DNA of 64,000 nt from Paenibacillus sp. S150 (GCF_019352175.1 NZ_JACBYI010000025.1:33740-97739), one strand, 5' to 3'; shown: positions 16,821 through 25,850, counted from the first letter of the stretch. Numbers and translations are program-made. The notes: generated by a model not told the origin, from the letters alone.

Positions 16821-17163
16821 TGTATTTACAGCTACGCACCATACTCCCTGTTCAGATAGCGCAACACAGCGCCCTGGCCGAAGTTTCCTGACAAGCCGTG
16901 CCCTGTGACAGTTCCGTGCCTTTCGGCAACGGCCCCAGCCCGCGCGGCCTGGTAAGAGCAGCGGCGCAGGCTTCGGCGGATATTCCTTTCGGCGGCGTTT
17001 CACAGACGGCTCTTATGGCGTCTCCACGGGCGTACTCTTTATATCCGCGGCCTCTACCTCATCTTGGGTATGATGAGGCTATTTTGTAACGATATGAACA
17101 TAGCAGGAATTAGTATAATGCAACTTATCCGTGCAAGAAATGACAATTTACGGCAGGTTGACG
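16819..17163. other. Probable decayed coding stretch
   Basis: On the minus strand a short frame ends HGLSGNFGQGAVLRYLNREY-GA-stop near 16831 and looks like a genuine protein C-terminus, but it cannot be followed upstream without frame changes. No family was recognised. This may be another pseudogene remnant upstream of the terminator. Confidence 0.3.
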
Positions 17164-18297
17164 TTAGGTTCTCCGGCGCTCCGACATCTGCTGCCAGACA
17201 GTACCTGCGGCTTCTTCGCCGGATGCTATGCGCTCCAGCGCCATTCTGGCCTGCAGGCCGACCTCGAATTCCGGATCATCCGCAGCCAGGCTCAGCGCGT
17301 CCTGAGCCTCGGCTGTGCCCACCTCATAGAGAAAGCGTGCCGCCCGCCAGCGGACGAGCTTGCTCTTGTCTGCCAGCGACGCCGTCATCACCGCCGTCGC
17401 CGCCGGGTCGCCGATGTCGGACAGCGTGTCTCCGGCCGTGCGCCGCACGGCCGGGGCGCTGTCTGCCATCGCCTCATAGAGCAGCTCCATCGCCTCCGGC
17501 GTGCGGATGTCGCCCAGGTACACGACCGCAAGCCTGCGGATATGCAGCTTGGGGTCGTGCAGCGCCGTGCGCAGCTCCGGCAGAAGCTCTGCCGTAGGCG
17601 CCAGATCCTCCAGCGCGGCGTAGCGCACGCGCCAGTCCTCGTCCTTCAGGTCTCGCAGCAGCTCGGCCTGTTCCTTCTTCTGCCGCTGCTCGATGAACTC
17701 GCCGGCAGCCCCGTGCGCGATGGCCTGCTGCACGAGGGAGTCGAGGCGTTCCTGCGGATACGCCGCTTCCAGCTCCTGCTCGACCTCGCGCGCAATGGCC
17801 TCGGGCTCGCCGTAGCGCACGCCGTAATCGGTGAGCTTGCGCTCTTTGATCATTACGGCGCTGGCCACATCCGTTACCGCCTTCGTAAACCGGGCGGAGA
17901 GGGCGATGCGCTCCTCACTCGCGCCGGTCTTGACGCGGATCTGGATCGGGATGCCGCGGAACATCTGCACGAACACCTGCGATTCCCCGAAATGGGCACC
18001 GGCGTTCTCATCCTCCGGATTGAACTCTGTGCGGAGGCCCTCCGCGCCGAAGCGGATCTGGACCTCGCGCAGAATTGCCGCCCAATCGGCATTGCCTTTG
18101 CGCTCCAGCGCGGCGAAATCAGCCGCATGATAAATGCTGGTGACGCCAGGAATCGCGAGCATTTCCCGCGCCCAGGAAGGGGCGGAACGCTGGCTTTCCG
18201 GTGTATAGGTACGGCGGACTCCAGACTCCAGAGTCTCATCCAGATGAAGTTTCATCGTATTGGGACTTGGAGTCGGTTCAATAAATGTAATCTTCAT
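17164..18297 (-). CDS. cvfC: CvfC-family HEAT-repeat protein
   Basis: The 377-residue protein has an N-terminal NifU/Nfu-N-like domain (KITFIEPTPSPNTMKLHLDE to about residue 90), a second conserved region to about 200, and C-terminal HEAT-like repeats (about 215-370) with repeated LEDL, AVVYLGDIRTPEAME and AARFLYEVGTAEAQ units. This is the layout of the conserved virulence factor C family of Firmicutes, whose biochemical role is not established. ATG 18297 follows GGGGAGCTTAGCGT on the minus strand. The repeat-coding part is markedly GC-rich, giving long spurious frames on the other strand. Confidence 0.85.
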   Translation of the reverse strand: MKITFIEPTPSPNTMKLHLDETLESGVRRTYTPESQRSAPSWAREMLAIPGVTSIYHAADFAALERKGNADWAAILREVQIRFGAEGLRTEFNPEDENAGAHFGESQVFVQMFRGIPIQIRVKTGASEERIALSARFTKAVTDVASAVMIKERKLTDYGVRYGEPEAIAREVEQELEAAYPQERLDSLVQQAIAHGAAGEFIEQRQKKEQAELLRDLKDEDWRVRYAALEDLAPTAELLPELRTALHDPKLHIRRLAVVYLGDIRTPEAMELLYEAMADSAPAVRRTAGDTLSDIGDPAATAVMTASLADKSKLVRWRAARFLYEVGTAEAQDALSLAADDPEFEVGLQARMALERIASGEEAAGTVWQQMSERRRT

Positions 18298-18556
18298 ACG
18301 CTAAGCTCCCCTTTGAACGGCATAAGCACCTGAGATGCTTTACCCGCATTTTACCCCATTTTTGCTGTCCAACACAAAAGGGCTGCTGTACCGGTCCGCT
18401 TAAGCCGGGTGCCAAATGGTTAAACTTTGTAATAAATGGGGGATGCGCATAGAATGCTTTTTTGCAAAACCATCCGGGGAATCCTATAGTTAGAGGAAAA
18501 GAAAGCTGAAGGGATTCGCATATATTTGTCCTTGAGCTTGTGAAGGAGAGATGCAA

Positions 18557-19549
18557 ATGGCCAAGATACGCTACAATAACATCGACAATGTCAGTACCGA
18601 TAAAACGCTCAAGCAGCTCCGCCAATGGCGCGAAGAGCGCCGCATCAAGAAGAAGGATTACTCCTACAAAGTGCCGAACCATCCGCCCAAGCTCGGCTAC
18701 CTCGCGGAGAACCGCCTGGAGACAACCATCACCTGGATAGGGCATTCGACTTTTTTACTTCAATATGAAGGAATTAATATAATTACCGACCCCGTCTGGG
18801 CGCAGCGGCTCGGATTTGAGAAGCGGATCAGCCAGCCCGGCATTCCGCTGAGTGGAATTCCTCCGGTGGATCTGATCCTGATCTCCCATTCGCATTACGA
18901 TCACCTGCATCTGGCCTCCATCCGCAAGCTGTACAAGGCGGGAACCGCACTCGTGGTGCCGGCGGGGCTGAAGCGCAAAATGCTGCGCAAGGGCTTTCCG
19001 AACTGCCACGAAATGCAGTGGTGGGAGGAGCTTACTCTCGGGGCGCTGAAGCTGACCTTCGTGCCGACCCAGCATTGGACGCGGCGGACGCCTTTTGATA
19101 CCAATACATCCCATTGGGGCGGCTTTGTGCTGGAGCCGGCCAATCCCGGAACGCATCCGCAAGGCGAAGACGGGAACAAGCGCAAGCTGCCGCCCAATCT
19201 GTATTTTGCCGGGGACAGCGGTTTTTTTCCGGGCTTCAAGGAGATTGGCCGCCGCTTCAAGCTGCATGTGGCGCTGATGCCGATCGGTGCCTATGAGCCG
19301 GAATGGTTCATGAGTTCGCAGCATGTAAATCCTGAGGAGGCCATCCAGGCCTTCCTGGATGTGGGGGCTGAGCTTATGATCCCGATGCACTTCGGCACCT
19401 TCCGGCTGGCCGATGACACGGCCCGGGAGGCGCTGGACCGGATGGAGCAGGCCCGGCAGGCTCAGGGGATTGCCGGGGAACGCATACGCACGCTGGCCTA
19501 CGGGGAGACGCTGGTAGTGCATCCCGAAGAGCGTACGCCCGCCCAGTAG
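18557..19549 (+). CDS. Metallo-beta-lactamase-fold hydrolase, NAPE-PLD/UlaG-like
   Basis: Cytoplasmic metal-dependent hydrolase of 330 residues. The metal site is visible as SHSHYDHLHL (about 117-126), with further ligands in PTQHWTRR, FAGDSGFF and MHFGTF. The ITWIGHSTFLLQYEGINIITDPVW segment is typical of the branch that includes N-acylphosphatidylethanolamine phospholipase D. ATG 18557 has AAGGAGAG 8 bases upstream; ATG 18551 overlaps that site. The substrate cannot be inferred from the neighbours. Confidence 0.88.
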   Translation: MAKIRYNNIDNVSTDKTLKQLRQWREERRIKKKDYSYKVPNHPPKLGYLAENRLETTITWIGHSTFLLQYEGINIITDPVWAQRLGFEKRISQPGIPLSGIPPVDLILISHSHYDHLHLASIRKLYKAGTALVVPAGLKRKMLRKGFPNCHEMQWWEELTLGALKLTFVPTQHWTRRTPFDTNTSHWGGFVLEPANPGTHPQGEDGNKRKLPPNLYFAGDSGFFPGFKEIGRRFKLHVALMPIGAYEPEWFMSSQHVNPEEAIQAFLDVGAELMIPMHFGTFRLADDTAREALDRMEQARQAQGIAGERIRTLAYGETLVVHPEERTPAQ

Positions 19550-19572
19550 GAGCCGCCGCATCCCTTTGAAGG

Positions 19573-19613
19573 CCAAACCGCATTTTGTAGGCGGATTGGC
19601 GGGCTTTTTCCCT
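19573..19613 (+). terminator. Terminator after the MBL hydrolase gene
   Basis: Stem CCAAACCGC / GCGGATTGG (one mismatch) followed by CGGGCTTTTTC. Confidence 0.6.
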
Positions 19614-19667
19614 TGATTTTATGCTATAATGAGCCGGAACCCTAAGTGAAAAGGATGGTAATGCTTA

Positions 19668-21293
19668 ATGATCAGTACAAGCGGCGTAACACTCCGCTAC
19701 GGAAAACGCGCACTATTTGAGGATGTAAACATAAAATTCACACCCGGCAACTGCTACGGCCTCATCGGTGCCAATGGCGCCGGCAAATCGACTTTCCTGA
19801 AAATTCTGTCCGGCGAGATTGAAGCCAATACCGGCGAAGTTCATATTACTCCCGGCGAACGCCTGGCAATTCTCAAGCAGAACCATTTCGAGTATGATGA
19901 ATACCCGGTGCTGGAAACGGTAATTATGGGCCACACCCGGCTGTATGAAATCATGAAGGAAAAAGATGCGCTCTATGCCAAAAGCGACTTCTCGGAAGCC
20001 GACGGCCTGCGTGCCGGGGAGCTTGAAGGTGAATTCGCCGAGCTGAACGGCTGGGATGCCGAGCCGGATGCGGCAGCGATGCTGATCGGGCTGGGTATTA
20101 TGCGTGAGCTGCATGACAAAAAAATGGCCGAGCTGAGCGGCAATGAGAAGGTCCGCGTCCTGCTGGCGCAAGCCCTGTTCGGACGGCCGAACAATCTGCT
20201 GCTCGATGAGCCTACCAACCATTTGGATCTGGAATCCATTGGCTGGCTGGAGAATTTCCTCATGGACTATGAAGGCACTGTTATAGTCGTCTCCCATGAC
20301 CGCCACTTCTTGAACAAGGTCTGTACGCATATTGCCGACATCGACTTCGGCAAAATCCAGATGTATGTAGGCAACTATGACTTCTGGTATGAGTCCAGCC
20401 AGCTGGCCCAGGCGCTGCAGCGTGATTCGAACAAGAAGAAGGAAGACAAGATCAAGGAGCTGCAGGCATTTATCCAGCGCTTCTCGGCCAACGCTTCCAA
20501 GTCCAAGCAGGCAACCTCCCGCAAGAAGCAGCTGGAGAAGATTACACTGGACGATATCCGCCCGTCGAACCGCAAATACCCGTTCCTGAACTTCAAGCCT
20601 GAGCGTGAAGCCGGCAAGCAGCTGCTTACGATCAGCGGACTGACCAAGTCGGTTGACGGCGAGAAGGTGCTGGATGAGATTAGCTTTGTGGTCAATAAGG
20701 GCGATAAGATTGCTTTTGTCGGCCCGTATTCCCAGCCGAAATCACTGCTGTTCGATGTGATTATGGGCGAGCAGGAAGCTGACGCCGGTGAATATGCATG
20801 GGGCGTTACCACAACCCAGGCTTATTTCCCGAAGGACAACTCCAGCTATTTCGATGGTGTGGACCTGAACCTGGTGGAATGGCTGCGCCAATACTCCAAG
20901 GATCAGGACGAAACCTTCCTGCGCGGCTTCCTTGGCCGGATGCTGTTCGCCGGAGAGGAAGCCCTGAAGAAGGCTAGTGTGCTGTCCGGGGGCGAGAAGG
21001 TACGGTGCATGCTGGCCAAGATGATGCTGAACGGCGCCAATGTGCTCGTGTTTGATGAACCTACCAACCATCTGGACCTGGAGTCCATCACCGCGCTGAA
21101 CAACGGGCTGATTGATTTTGACGGCACAATCCTGTTCACCTCCCATGACCATCAATTCATCCAGACGATCGCTAACCGCATCATTGAGATTACACCGGCA
21201 GGGGTTATCGACCGCTCCATGACTTACGATGAATATCTGGAGAACCCGGAAATTAAGGAACTGCGTGCGCGGATGTATCCTGTAGAGGTGTAA
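19668..21293 (+). CDS. ykpA: ABC-F family ATPase (YkpA-like)
   Basis: Soluble tandem ATPase of the ABC-F type; such proteins act on ribosomes rather than as transporters. NBD1 has Walker A GANGAGKST (about 35-43), signature LSGNEKVRVLLA and Walker B LLLDEPTNHLD. The linker (about 250-315) is charged and rich in Lys. NBD2 has signature LSGGEKVRCMLA and Walker B LVFDEPTNHLD, but its Walker A is degenerate (GPYSQPKSLLFD). The start MISTSGVTLRYGKRALFEDV and the FTPGNCYGLIG segment match B. subtilis YkpA. Length 541. ATG 19668 follows AAGGATGG. A strong terminator follows. Confidence 0.93.
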   Translation: MISTSGVTLRYGKRALFEDVNIKFTPGNCYGLIGANGAGKSTFLKILSGEIEANTGEVHITPGERLAILKQNHFEYDEYPVLETVIMGHTRLYEIMKEKDALYAKSDFSEADGLRAGELEGEFAELNGWDAEPDAAAMLIGLGIMRELHDKKMAELSGNEKVRVLLAQALFGRPNNLLLDEPTNHLDLESIGWLENFLMDYEGTVIVVSHDRHFLNKVCTHIADIDFGKIQMYVGNYDFWYESSQLAQALQRDSNKKKEDKIKELQAFIQRFSANASKSKQATSRKKQLEKITLDDIRPSNRKYPFLNFKPEREAGKQLLTISGLTKSVDGEKVLDEISFVVNKGDKIAFVGPYSQPKSLLFDVIMGEQEADAGEYAWGVTTTQAYFPKDNSSYFDGVDLNLVEWLRQYSKDQDETFLRGFLGRMLFAGEEALKKASVLSGGEKVRCMLAKMMLNGANVLVFDEPTNHLDLESITALNNGLIDFDGTILFTSHDHQFIQTIANRIIEITPAGVIDRSMTYDEYLENPEIKELRARMYPVEV

Positions 21294-21335
21294 GCACTAT
21301 ATATTGAAGCATTGAACGGCAATGAGTTCATACGC

Positions 21336-21375
21336 AAACGGCTGCGTTGTCCCGAGGGATAACGCAGCCGTTTAT
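21336..21375. terminator. Terminator between convergent genes
   Basis: AAACGGCTGCGTTGTCCC (21336-21353) / GGGATAACGCAGCCGTTT (21356-21373) with one mismatch. It can serve the ABC-F gene and the small minus-strand gene. Confidence 0.85.
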
Positions 21376-21399
21376 GTTCAAATATAACAAGCACCCGTT

Positions 21400-21585
21400 C
21401 TAGGACCCGCCGGTACGGCGGCGCTGGTTGTTGGGCTTTTTGTTGTTTTGGCTTTTCAGCGGTTTGGCTGAACCGGCCTGAAAGGCGGAGCCGGGCTTGG
21501 AGGAAGACTGCTGCTTCTTCTGTTCCAGCTTTTGGCGGATGGCATCCGCCAGATTGATTTTTGGTTTTTCGTTGCTCTCGCTCAT
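21400..21585 (-). CDS. Small basic hypothetical protein
   Basis: A 61-residue polar protein starting MSESNEKPKINLADAIRQKL, then Lys/Gln/Ser-rich and ending in a basic RRRTGGS tail. No known domain or membrane segment; the tail is likely disordered. The ATG at 21585 is preceded by AAGGGGGTTAACATA, a good ribosome site. The amphipathic N-terminal helix and basic tail could suit an RNA- or ribosome-associated role, but this is speculative. Confidence 0.7.
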   Translation of the reverse strand: MSESNEKPKINLADAIRQKLEQKKQQSSSKPGSAFQAGSAKPLKSQNNKKPNNQRRRTGGS

Positions 21586-21724
21586 TATGTTAACCCCCTT
21601 AGGTAGCACGCCTTTCCTTCATTCTAATTGTTTTTAAATGCTGCCACAAGGGCAAGAATAATTCAAAGAATGATCTGCCAAGGCTCGGGAACAGTAAAGA
21701 GATCAATATGGGGGAGTGAGGCAA

Positions 21725-22600
21725 TTGGCTGATATCTATGGTGATATACGTAAGGGTGAACGGGGTGCTCTGGTCAGCATCATCGCCTATCTCGTTCTCT
21801 CGGCCTTCAAGCTGGTCAGCGGCTATGTCTTCGGATCAAGTGCCCTGCTTGCCGACGGGTTCAATAACCTGACGGATATTGTCGCCTCCCTTGCGGTGCT
21901 GATCGGCCTGCGGATTTCGCGGAAGCCCCCCGATTCGGACCATACCTACGGACATTTCCGCGCGGAGACAATAGCGGCACTGCTGGCTTCTTTTATTATG
22001 GCCGTGGTGGGCATTCAGGTGATTGTGGAGGCTGTACGCTCCTTGTTTGAAGGAGCCAAGGCGCCGCCGCAGCTCTGGTCGGCCGGGGTGGCGGTGGTGT
22101 GTGCTGCAGCCATGATGGGGGTATATATCTATAACAAGCGGCTCGCCGAACAGATTAATAACGGTGCGCTGATGGCCGCAGCGAAGGATAACTTCTCGGA
22201 TGCGATGGTCAGCATAGGGGCGGCGGCAGGCATCGCCGGCGCACAGTTCGGCTTGCCGTGGATCGATTCAGCCGCCGCTGTGGGTGTCGGATTGCTGATT
22301 TTGAAGACGGCATGGGATATTTTCCGCGATTCGACCTACCGTCTGACGGACGGATTCGACGAGGATAAGCTTCTGGATCTGCGCAGCACGATCGCCCGGA
22401 CACCGGGAGTGGAGGGCATCAAGGATTTAAAAGCCCGGGTTCACGGAAATCATGTGCTGGTGGATGTCGTTGTGGAAGTGAATGCCGAAATCACGGTCAT
22501 GCAAGGGCATGAGATCAGCGACTCTATTGAGGAGCGGATGGGCAGGCTGGATAACATTATGCATGTTCAGGTCCATGTCGAGCCAAAGCAGGCAGACTGA
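21725..22600 (+). CDS. Cation diffusion facilitator family metal exporter
   Basis: Inner-membrane CDF antiporter that exports a divalent cation (Zn, Fe, Mn or Co) in exchange for protons. The 291-residue protein has six helices. The metal-site motifs are ADGFNNLTD in helix 2 (about 45-53) and AKDNFSDAMVS in helix 5 (about 150-160), and a cytoplasmic dimerisation domain follows (HVLVDVVVEVN, HEISDSIEERM). TTG 21725 lies 8 bases after GGGGGAG; a GTG at 21716 overlaps that site. The Asn in place of His in the first site is more like manganese/iron exporters than zinc ones, but specificity is uncertain. Confidence 0.9.
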   Translation: MADIYGDIRKGERGALVSIIAYLVLSAFKLVSGYVFGSSALLADGFNNLTDIVASLAVLIGLRISRKPPDSDHTYGHFRAETIAALLASFIMAVVGIQVIVEAVRSLFEGAKAPPQLWSAGVAVVCAAAMMGVYIYNKRLAEQINNGALMAAAKDNFSDAMVSIGAAAGIAGAQFGLPWIDSAAAVGVGLLILKTAWDIFRDSTYRLTDGFDEDKLLDLRSTIARTPGVEGIKDLKARVHGNHVLVDVVVEVNAEITVMQGHEISDSIEERMGRLDNIMHVQVHVEPKQAD

Positions 22601-22627
22601 TGCCGCTTATTCACGGACGTATTCCTT

Positions 22628-22761
22628 AATTTCTCCTAGTTAGCTGTAATTTCCACCAAATCCAAGGAGAAATCAAGACTATAGACCTGCATATTACCAT
22701 AAGTTGGCAAGCCTTTTTGTGAAATTTGGAGCATGTTCCATTTCCCGGTCAAGCCTATAAT
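22628..22761. promoter_or_regulatory. Leader region of the NlpC/P60 gene
   Basis: ATTTCTCCT (22628-22636) pairs with AGGAGAAAT (22663-22671). A TATAAT at 22756-22761 lies 70 bases before the start, with only a weak -35. Nothing else was seen in this 230-bp gap. Confidence 0.35.
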
Positions 22762-22831
22762 GAGGGCAGAAAGCAACAAACGCAGCGCGCGCCGTTGTTG
22801 AATTTCTCATTATACTAAGCGGGGGAACGCT

Positions 22832-23878
22832 ATGATCGTATCACATAAGCAACTGGCAGCATCGCTGCTGGTCTCGGCATCACTTGCAGTATCTTTGGGA
22901 GTGTTCAATCCTCAGCAGGTACAGGCTGCATCAGTTTCTTCCAATGCATCTATTGCGGCATCCACCGGACAAACAGGCGTTATTGTAGCTTCAGTGCGTC
23001 TGCGCACCGCTCCGTCGACAAACGGCCAAGTGCTGAAATATTTGGATAAAGGCGACCAGGTGGTCATTCTGGAAGAAACGAACAGCTACTGGTACAAAGT
23101 CAGAACAGCGAACGGCGATGTTGGTTATACGAGCAGGGGAACGCAGTATATTAGTGTAAATGCAGCTCCGGCAACACAAACAGCAGTGATCCAATCCACT
23201 GTCCGCTTGCGTGAGACACCTTCAACAAGCGGTCAGGTTATGGGATATTTATACAAAGGTGATCAGGTAACCATTCTGGAGCAGACGAACAGCTACTGGT
23301 ACAAGGTCAGAACGGCTAAGGGCAATGTCGGCTATACAAGCGCATCGGATCAGTACATTTCAACGGGCGGCGGAACGGCAGCACCCGCTCCGGTGCCGGC
23401 ACCAGCACCAACGCCGGTGCCTGCGAATCCATCCCAGTCCGCTGTAATTGAAAGTGTAATTGCCGCAGGCATGGGCTATCTCGGAACCCCATACGAGTAT
23501 GGCTCCAGCCGCAGCGATACAAGCACCTTCGATTGCTCCGATTTCATCCGGCAGATCTTCTTGGATGCAGCCAATCTGAAGCTTCCCGCAGATTCCCGGC
23601 AGCAAGGGGATTGGATCAAGCAGAACAGCTCGGTGGTAACCGATATTTCCGCTCTGAAGCGTGGAGATATAATGTTTTTTATGGATTATAAAGGCAGCTC
23701 AGCTTCAGCATATGCGGGAGTAGACAAGTCTACGGCAAGAATTACGCATGTGGCTATGTATTTGGGAGACGGCCAGCTGCTTCAGACCTATTCGGTGGCT
23801 TCCGGCGGTGTCCGGGTCGATAATTTAAGCGCTTCTTGGATGAATCGTTTCCTTTACGGAGGCTCGGTCATCCGCTAA
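22832..23878 (+). CDS. Secreted SH3 - NlpC/P60 cell-wall hydrolase
   Basis: Exported peptidoglycan endopeptidase, 348 residues. A signal peptide (1-32, ending QVQAAS) is followed by two bacterial SH3 repeats (about 47-112 and 117-175, each with VRLR.TPST.GQV and SYWYKVRTA.G.VGYTS). A Pro/Ala linker (about 180-202) precedes an NlpC/P60 domain with catalytic Cys in TFDCSDFIRQ (about 235) and His in ITHVAMYLGDG (about 305). The SH3 repeats target the wall. ATG 22832 follows GCGGGGGAACGCT. Long perfect palindromes lie downstream. Confidence 0.93.
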   Translation: MIVSHKQLAASLLVSASLAVSLGVFNPQQVQAASVSSNASIAASTGQTGVIVASVRLRTAPSTNGQVLKYLDKGDQVVILEETNSYWYKVRTANGDVGYTSRGTQYISVNAAPATQTAVIQSTVRLRETPSTSGQVMGYLYKGDQVTILEQTNSYWYKVRTAKGNVGYTSASDQYISTGGGTAAPAPVPAPAPTPVPANPSQSAVIESVIAAGMGYLGTPYEYGSSRSDTSTFDCSDFIRQIFLDAANLKLPADSRQQGDWIKQNSSVVTDISALKRGDIMFFMDYKGSSASAYAGVDKSTARITHVAMYLGDGQLLQTYSVASGGVRVDNLSASWMNRFLYGGSVIR

Positions 23879-23952
23879 AATATAGAGTTGCATAAGATAC
23901 GAAGCGACAGCAGTACAAGTTTGTGACGGGTGAAATAGGGCGGATGTTTTGT

Positions 23953-23997
23953 GAGGCTATCTCTCCAGTAGAACGGTTCTACTGGAGAGATAGCCTC
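23953..23997. repeat. Perfect 22-bp palindrome
   Basis: Arms 23953-23974 and 23976-23997 are exact complements (GAGGCTATCTCTCCAG, then TAGAAC) around a single G. T-rich sequence follows on the plus strand, so it is probably the terminator of the NlpC/P60 gene, though unusually long and perfect. Confidence 0.8.
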
Positions 23998-24054
23998 TAT
24001 TTCTATGCTTATGTGCAGTCCGCACTCCGGAAACAGCCGCAGCAGAAAATAAAG

Positions 24055-24087
24055 AGCCATACGGAATCTGTCAGATTCCGTATGGCT
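24055..24087. repeat. Perfect 16-bp palindrome
   Basis: AGCCATACGGAATCTG (24055-24070) and its exact complement (24072-24087) around one T. On the minus strand it is followed by a T-rich stretch, so it is likely the terminator of the minus-strand gene at 24205. Confidence 0.75.
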
Positions 24088-24204
24088 GCTTTGTATGTAC
24101 GCCCGCAGAGGGCGCAAGTAAAGGTGCGAAGTTACGGCCGTTGTTCAAGCTGTGCAATATGCTTCACAACCGTATCTTGACGCAAGGGTGAAAGGGTGGA
24201 ATGA

Positions 24205-24588
24205 TTACAGAGCCGGAGTAATCACATAAGCGGATGCAGGCACCTTGATCCATGCTTTGCCCAGCCAGGTGTAGATTTCTCTCCATTCATTGCCCCAGCT
24301 GTCAGTTACGACAACCCCGGTGGTGTCTATGGTCTGTGCGCTAAGCCAGCCAATCGGAGTTATGCTGTTCGTGGACAGGTGGAAAGGAGTTGCTTTGGTC
24401 AGAATGATCACAGGAGTTGCGGGCTTGATATCGGCTTGGGTGATTATAGTTTCAAATGTATCACTGTAGATGGTGCCTGTTACTGTGGAGGTGTCTGTTG
24501 CAGTTCCTGTTACTTCATCGGCTGAAGCCGTTGCAGCAATAGAAGCTACAAGACCCATTGCTACTGCGATGCTGGCGAATTTTTTCAT
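24205..24588 (-). CDS. Small secreted protein of unknown function
   Basis: A 127-residue exported protein. The signal peptide (MKKFASIAVAMGLVASIAAT, cleavage after ASA) is followed by a Thr-rich stretch, then a small domain with TPVIILTKATPFH, and a WGNEWREIYTWLGKAWIKVP end that recalls a bacterial SH3-like fold. ATG 24588 follows AGGAGGAATGACCA. No family was recognised with confidence. A cell-wall role is possible, given the neighbouring wall hydrolase. Confidence 0.75.
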   Translation of the reverse strand: MKKFASIAVAMGLVASIAATASADEVTGTATDTSTVTGTIYSDTFETIITQADIKPATPVIILTKATPFHLSTNSITPIGWLSAQTIDTTGVVVTDSWGNEWREIYTWLGKAWIKVPASAYVITPAL

Positions 24589-24826
24589 TGGTCATTCCTC
24601 CTGAGATTGTTTTGGTTGTAGTAGGTTTTTCCATGTTCTGCTGTGCTAATAAGGTTGTAAACATAAAGAGGACCCTATGAACCAAACGTCCCAATTTTTA
24701 TTTATTGCAATCACGGCGAGGGAAGGCCTACAGTTTCTGCAGTGTGAATAAGATATAAGGAATCAGGCGGCAGGGTTGAGCGGAATCGGTGGAAAAAAGG
24801 CGGTGGGGATTGCGTTTCACATAATA

Positions 24827-24856
24827 AGCCCGGACACTCCGACAGGAGTCCGGGCT
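24827..24856 (-). terminator. Terminator of the DUF1328 gene
   Basis: AGCCCGGACACTCC / GGAGTCCGGGCT with one bulged base, positioned just downstream of the minus-strand gene. The tail is AT-rich (ATTATGTG). Confidence 0.65.
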
Positions 24857-24903
24857 CAGGATGTTTGAATGCGGGGATTGATTTCTTAGGCAGGGTCTGC
24901 CGG

Positions 24904-25071
24904 TTACATCGATCTTCCCCTGCGCCCCATGAAGAGCGAGACGATGAACAGAACCAGGAAGATGTAAAACAGCACTTTTGCGATGCCTACAGCGGCTGCG
25001 ACAACATTGAAAAACCCGAAAATTCCGGCGATTAAAGCGATAACAAGCAGAATTACCGACCATTTTAACAT
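24904..25071 (-). CDS. DUF1328 small membrane protein
   Basis: A 55-residue membrane peptide: MLKWSVILLVIALIAGIFGF, then NVVAAAVGIAKVLFYIFLVL and a short MGRRGRSM tail. It has two hydrophobic helices with a basic C-terminus, the standard DUF1328 (YtjA-like) pattern. ATG 25071 follows AAAGGATGACATCTC. An upstream SigB-type promoter candidate (GTTTAA-15-GACTAT) and the other small stress-type genes nearby suggest induction by general stress; the molecular role of the family is unknown. Confidence 0.85.
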   Translation of the reverse strand: MLKWSVILLVIALIAGIFGFFNVVAAAVGIAKVLFYIFLVLFIVSLFMGRRGRSM

Positions 25072-25099
25072 GAGATGTCATCCTTTCGGTGGTGAAGGT

Positions 25100-25126
25100 A
25101 TAGTCGAATGTAGTCATTGTTTAAAC
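25100..25126 (-). promoter_or_regulatory. SigB-type promoter of the DUF1328 gene
   Basis: On the minus strand GTTTAA (25126-25121), 15 bp, then GACTAT (25105-25100). The -35 fits the SigB consensus exactly, but the -10 matches GGGTAT at only four of six positions. Confidence 0.45.
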
Positions 25127-25183
25127 GGGGAGTCTTGTTTTGAATCAAAGGGGAGGGCTGGACTTAAAGAGGCTTGACAAATT

Positions 25184-25209
25184 GTTTCGGGCAATGGGTG
25201 TAAGGGTAA
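25184..25209 (+). promoter_or_regulatory. SigB-type promoter of the DUF948 gene
   Basis: GTTTCG (25184-25189), 14 bp, GGGTAA (25204-25209), close to the SigB consensus GTTTAA-N13-15-GGGTAT. It starts a transcript about 50 bases before the ribosome site. Confidence 0.65.
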
Positions 25210-25266
25210 CTATGCAATAATAAGGCAGAGCAAGCCGACATTTAAGATTTGGAAGGGGTTTTTGAC

Positions 25267-25773
25267 ATGATTATTGATCTTAGCGTCGCACTTGTTGCGA
25301 TTGCATTCGCCGTACTGGTCTTCTTTTTAATTAAAACCTTGAAATCAGCGAAGGAATCCCTCGACAAAGTCAGCCAGACTCTGCAGGAAGTTCAGAAAAC
25401 GATTGATGAGCTTACCTATGAGGTGAAAACAACGGTCAGACATGCGAACGATATCACCGCGGATGTTCAGAGCAAAATTCAAAAGATTGATCCGATTGTG
25501 GATTCGGTGAAAAATCTGGGCGATGTCATGAATGAATTGACACTCACCGTGAAGCAGGTATCCGTAACGGTAATTGAGAAATACCGCAAGTCGCGTGAAT
25601 TGAAGGAAAAGGCCAAGGCCGTATCTATAGAAGACACCCGGCTTACCCCTTCTGAAGAGCGCACTGTACAATCATATGAGGCTGTAAATGCCAAGAAATC
25701 CCCCGGGAAGGTTGCCATGGCTCTAAAAGGGGTGGATGCAGCTGCCGCCATCTGGCAGAAATTCCGCCATTAA
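25267..25773 (+). CDS. DUF948 general-stress membrane protein
   Basis: A 168-residue protein with one N-terminal membrane helix (IIDLSVALVAIAFAVLVFFL) and a long amphipathic region predicted to be coiled coil (about 28-120: KESLDKVSQTLQEVQKTIDE and following). This is the DUF948 pattern found in YtxG-like stress proteins. ATG 25267 follows GGAAGGGG by about 9 bases; an upstream TTG overlaps the ribosome site. A SigB-type promoter lies upstream. The role is not known biochemically. Confidence 0.85.
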   Translation: MIIDLSVALVAIAFAVLVFFLIKTLKSAKESLDKVSQTLQEVQKTIDELTYEVKTTVRHANDITADVQSKIQKIDPIVDSVKNLGDVMNELTLTVKQVSVTVIEKYRKSRELKEKAKAVSIEDTRLTPSEERTVQSYEAVNAKKSPGKVAMALKGVDAAAAIWQKFRH

Positions 25774-25850
25774 TTAAGCGGCAAACCTAAGGAACACCCT
25801 GCCCGGACGGGAATACTAAGCAGCAGAACAGAAGAAAGGCGGGATGGTAT

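Noticed and set aside
17131..18333. A 400-codon plus-strand frame opposite the CvfC-type gene
   Set aside because: It is a mirror of the GC-rich HEAT repeats; the minus-strand reading has the ribosome site and the family sequence.
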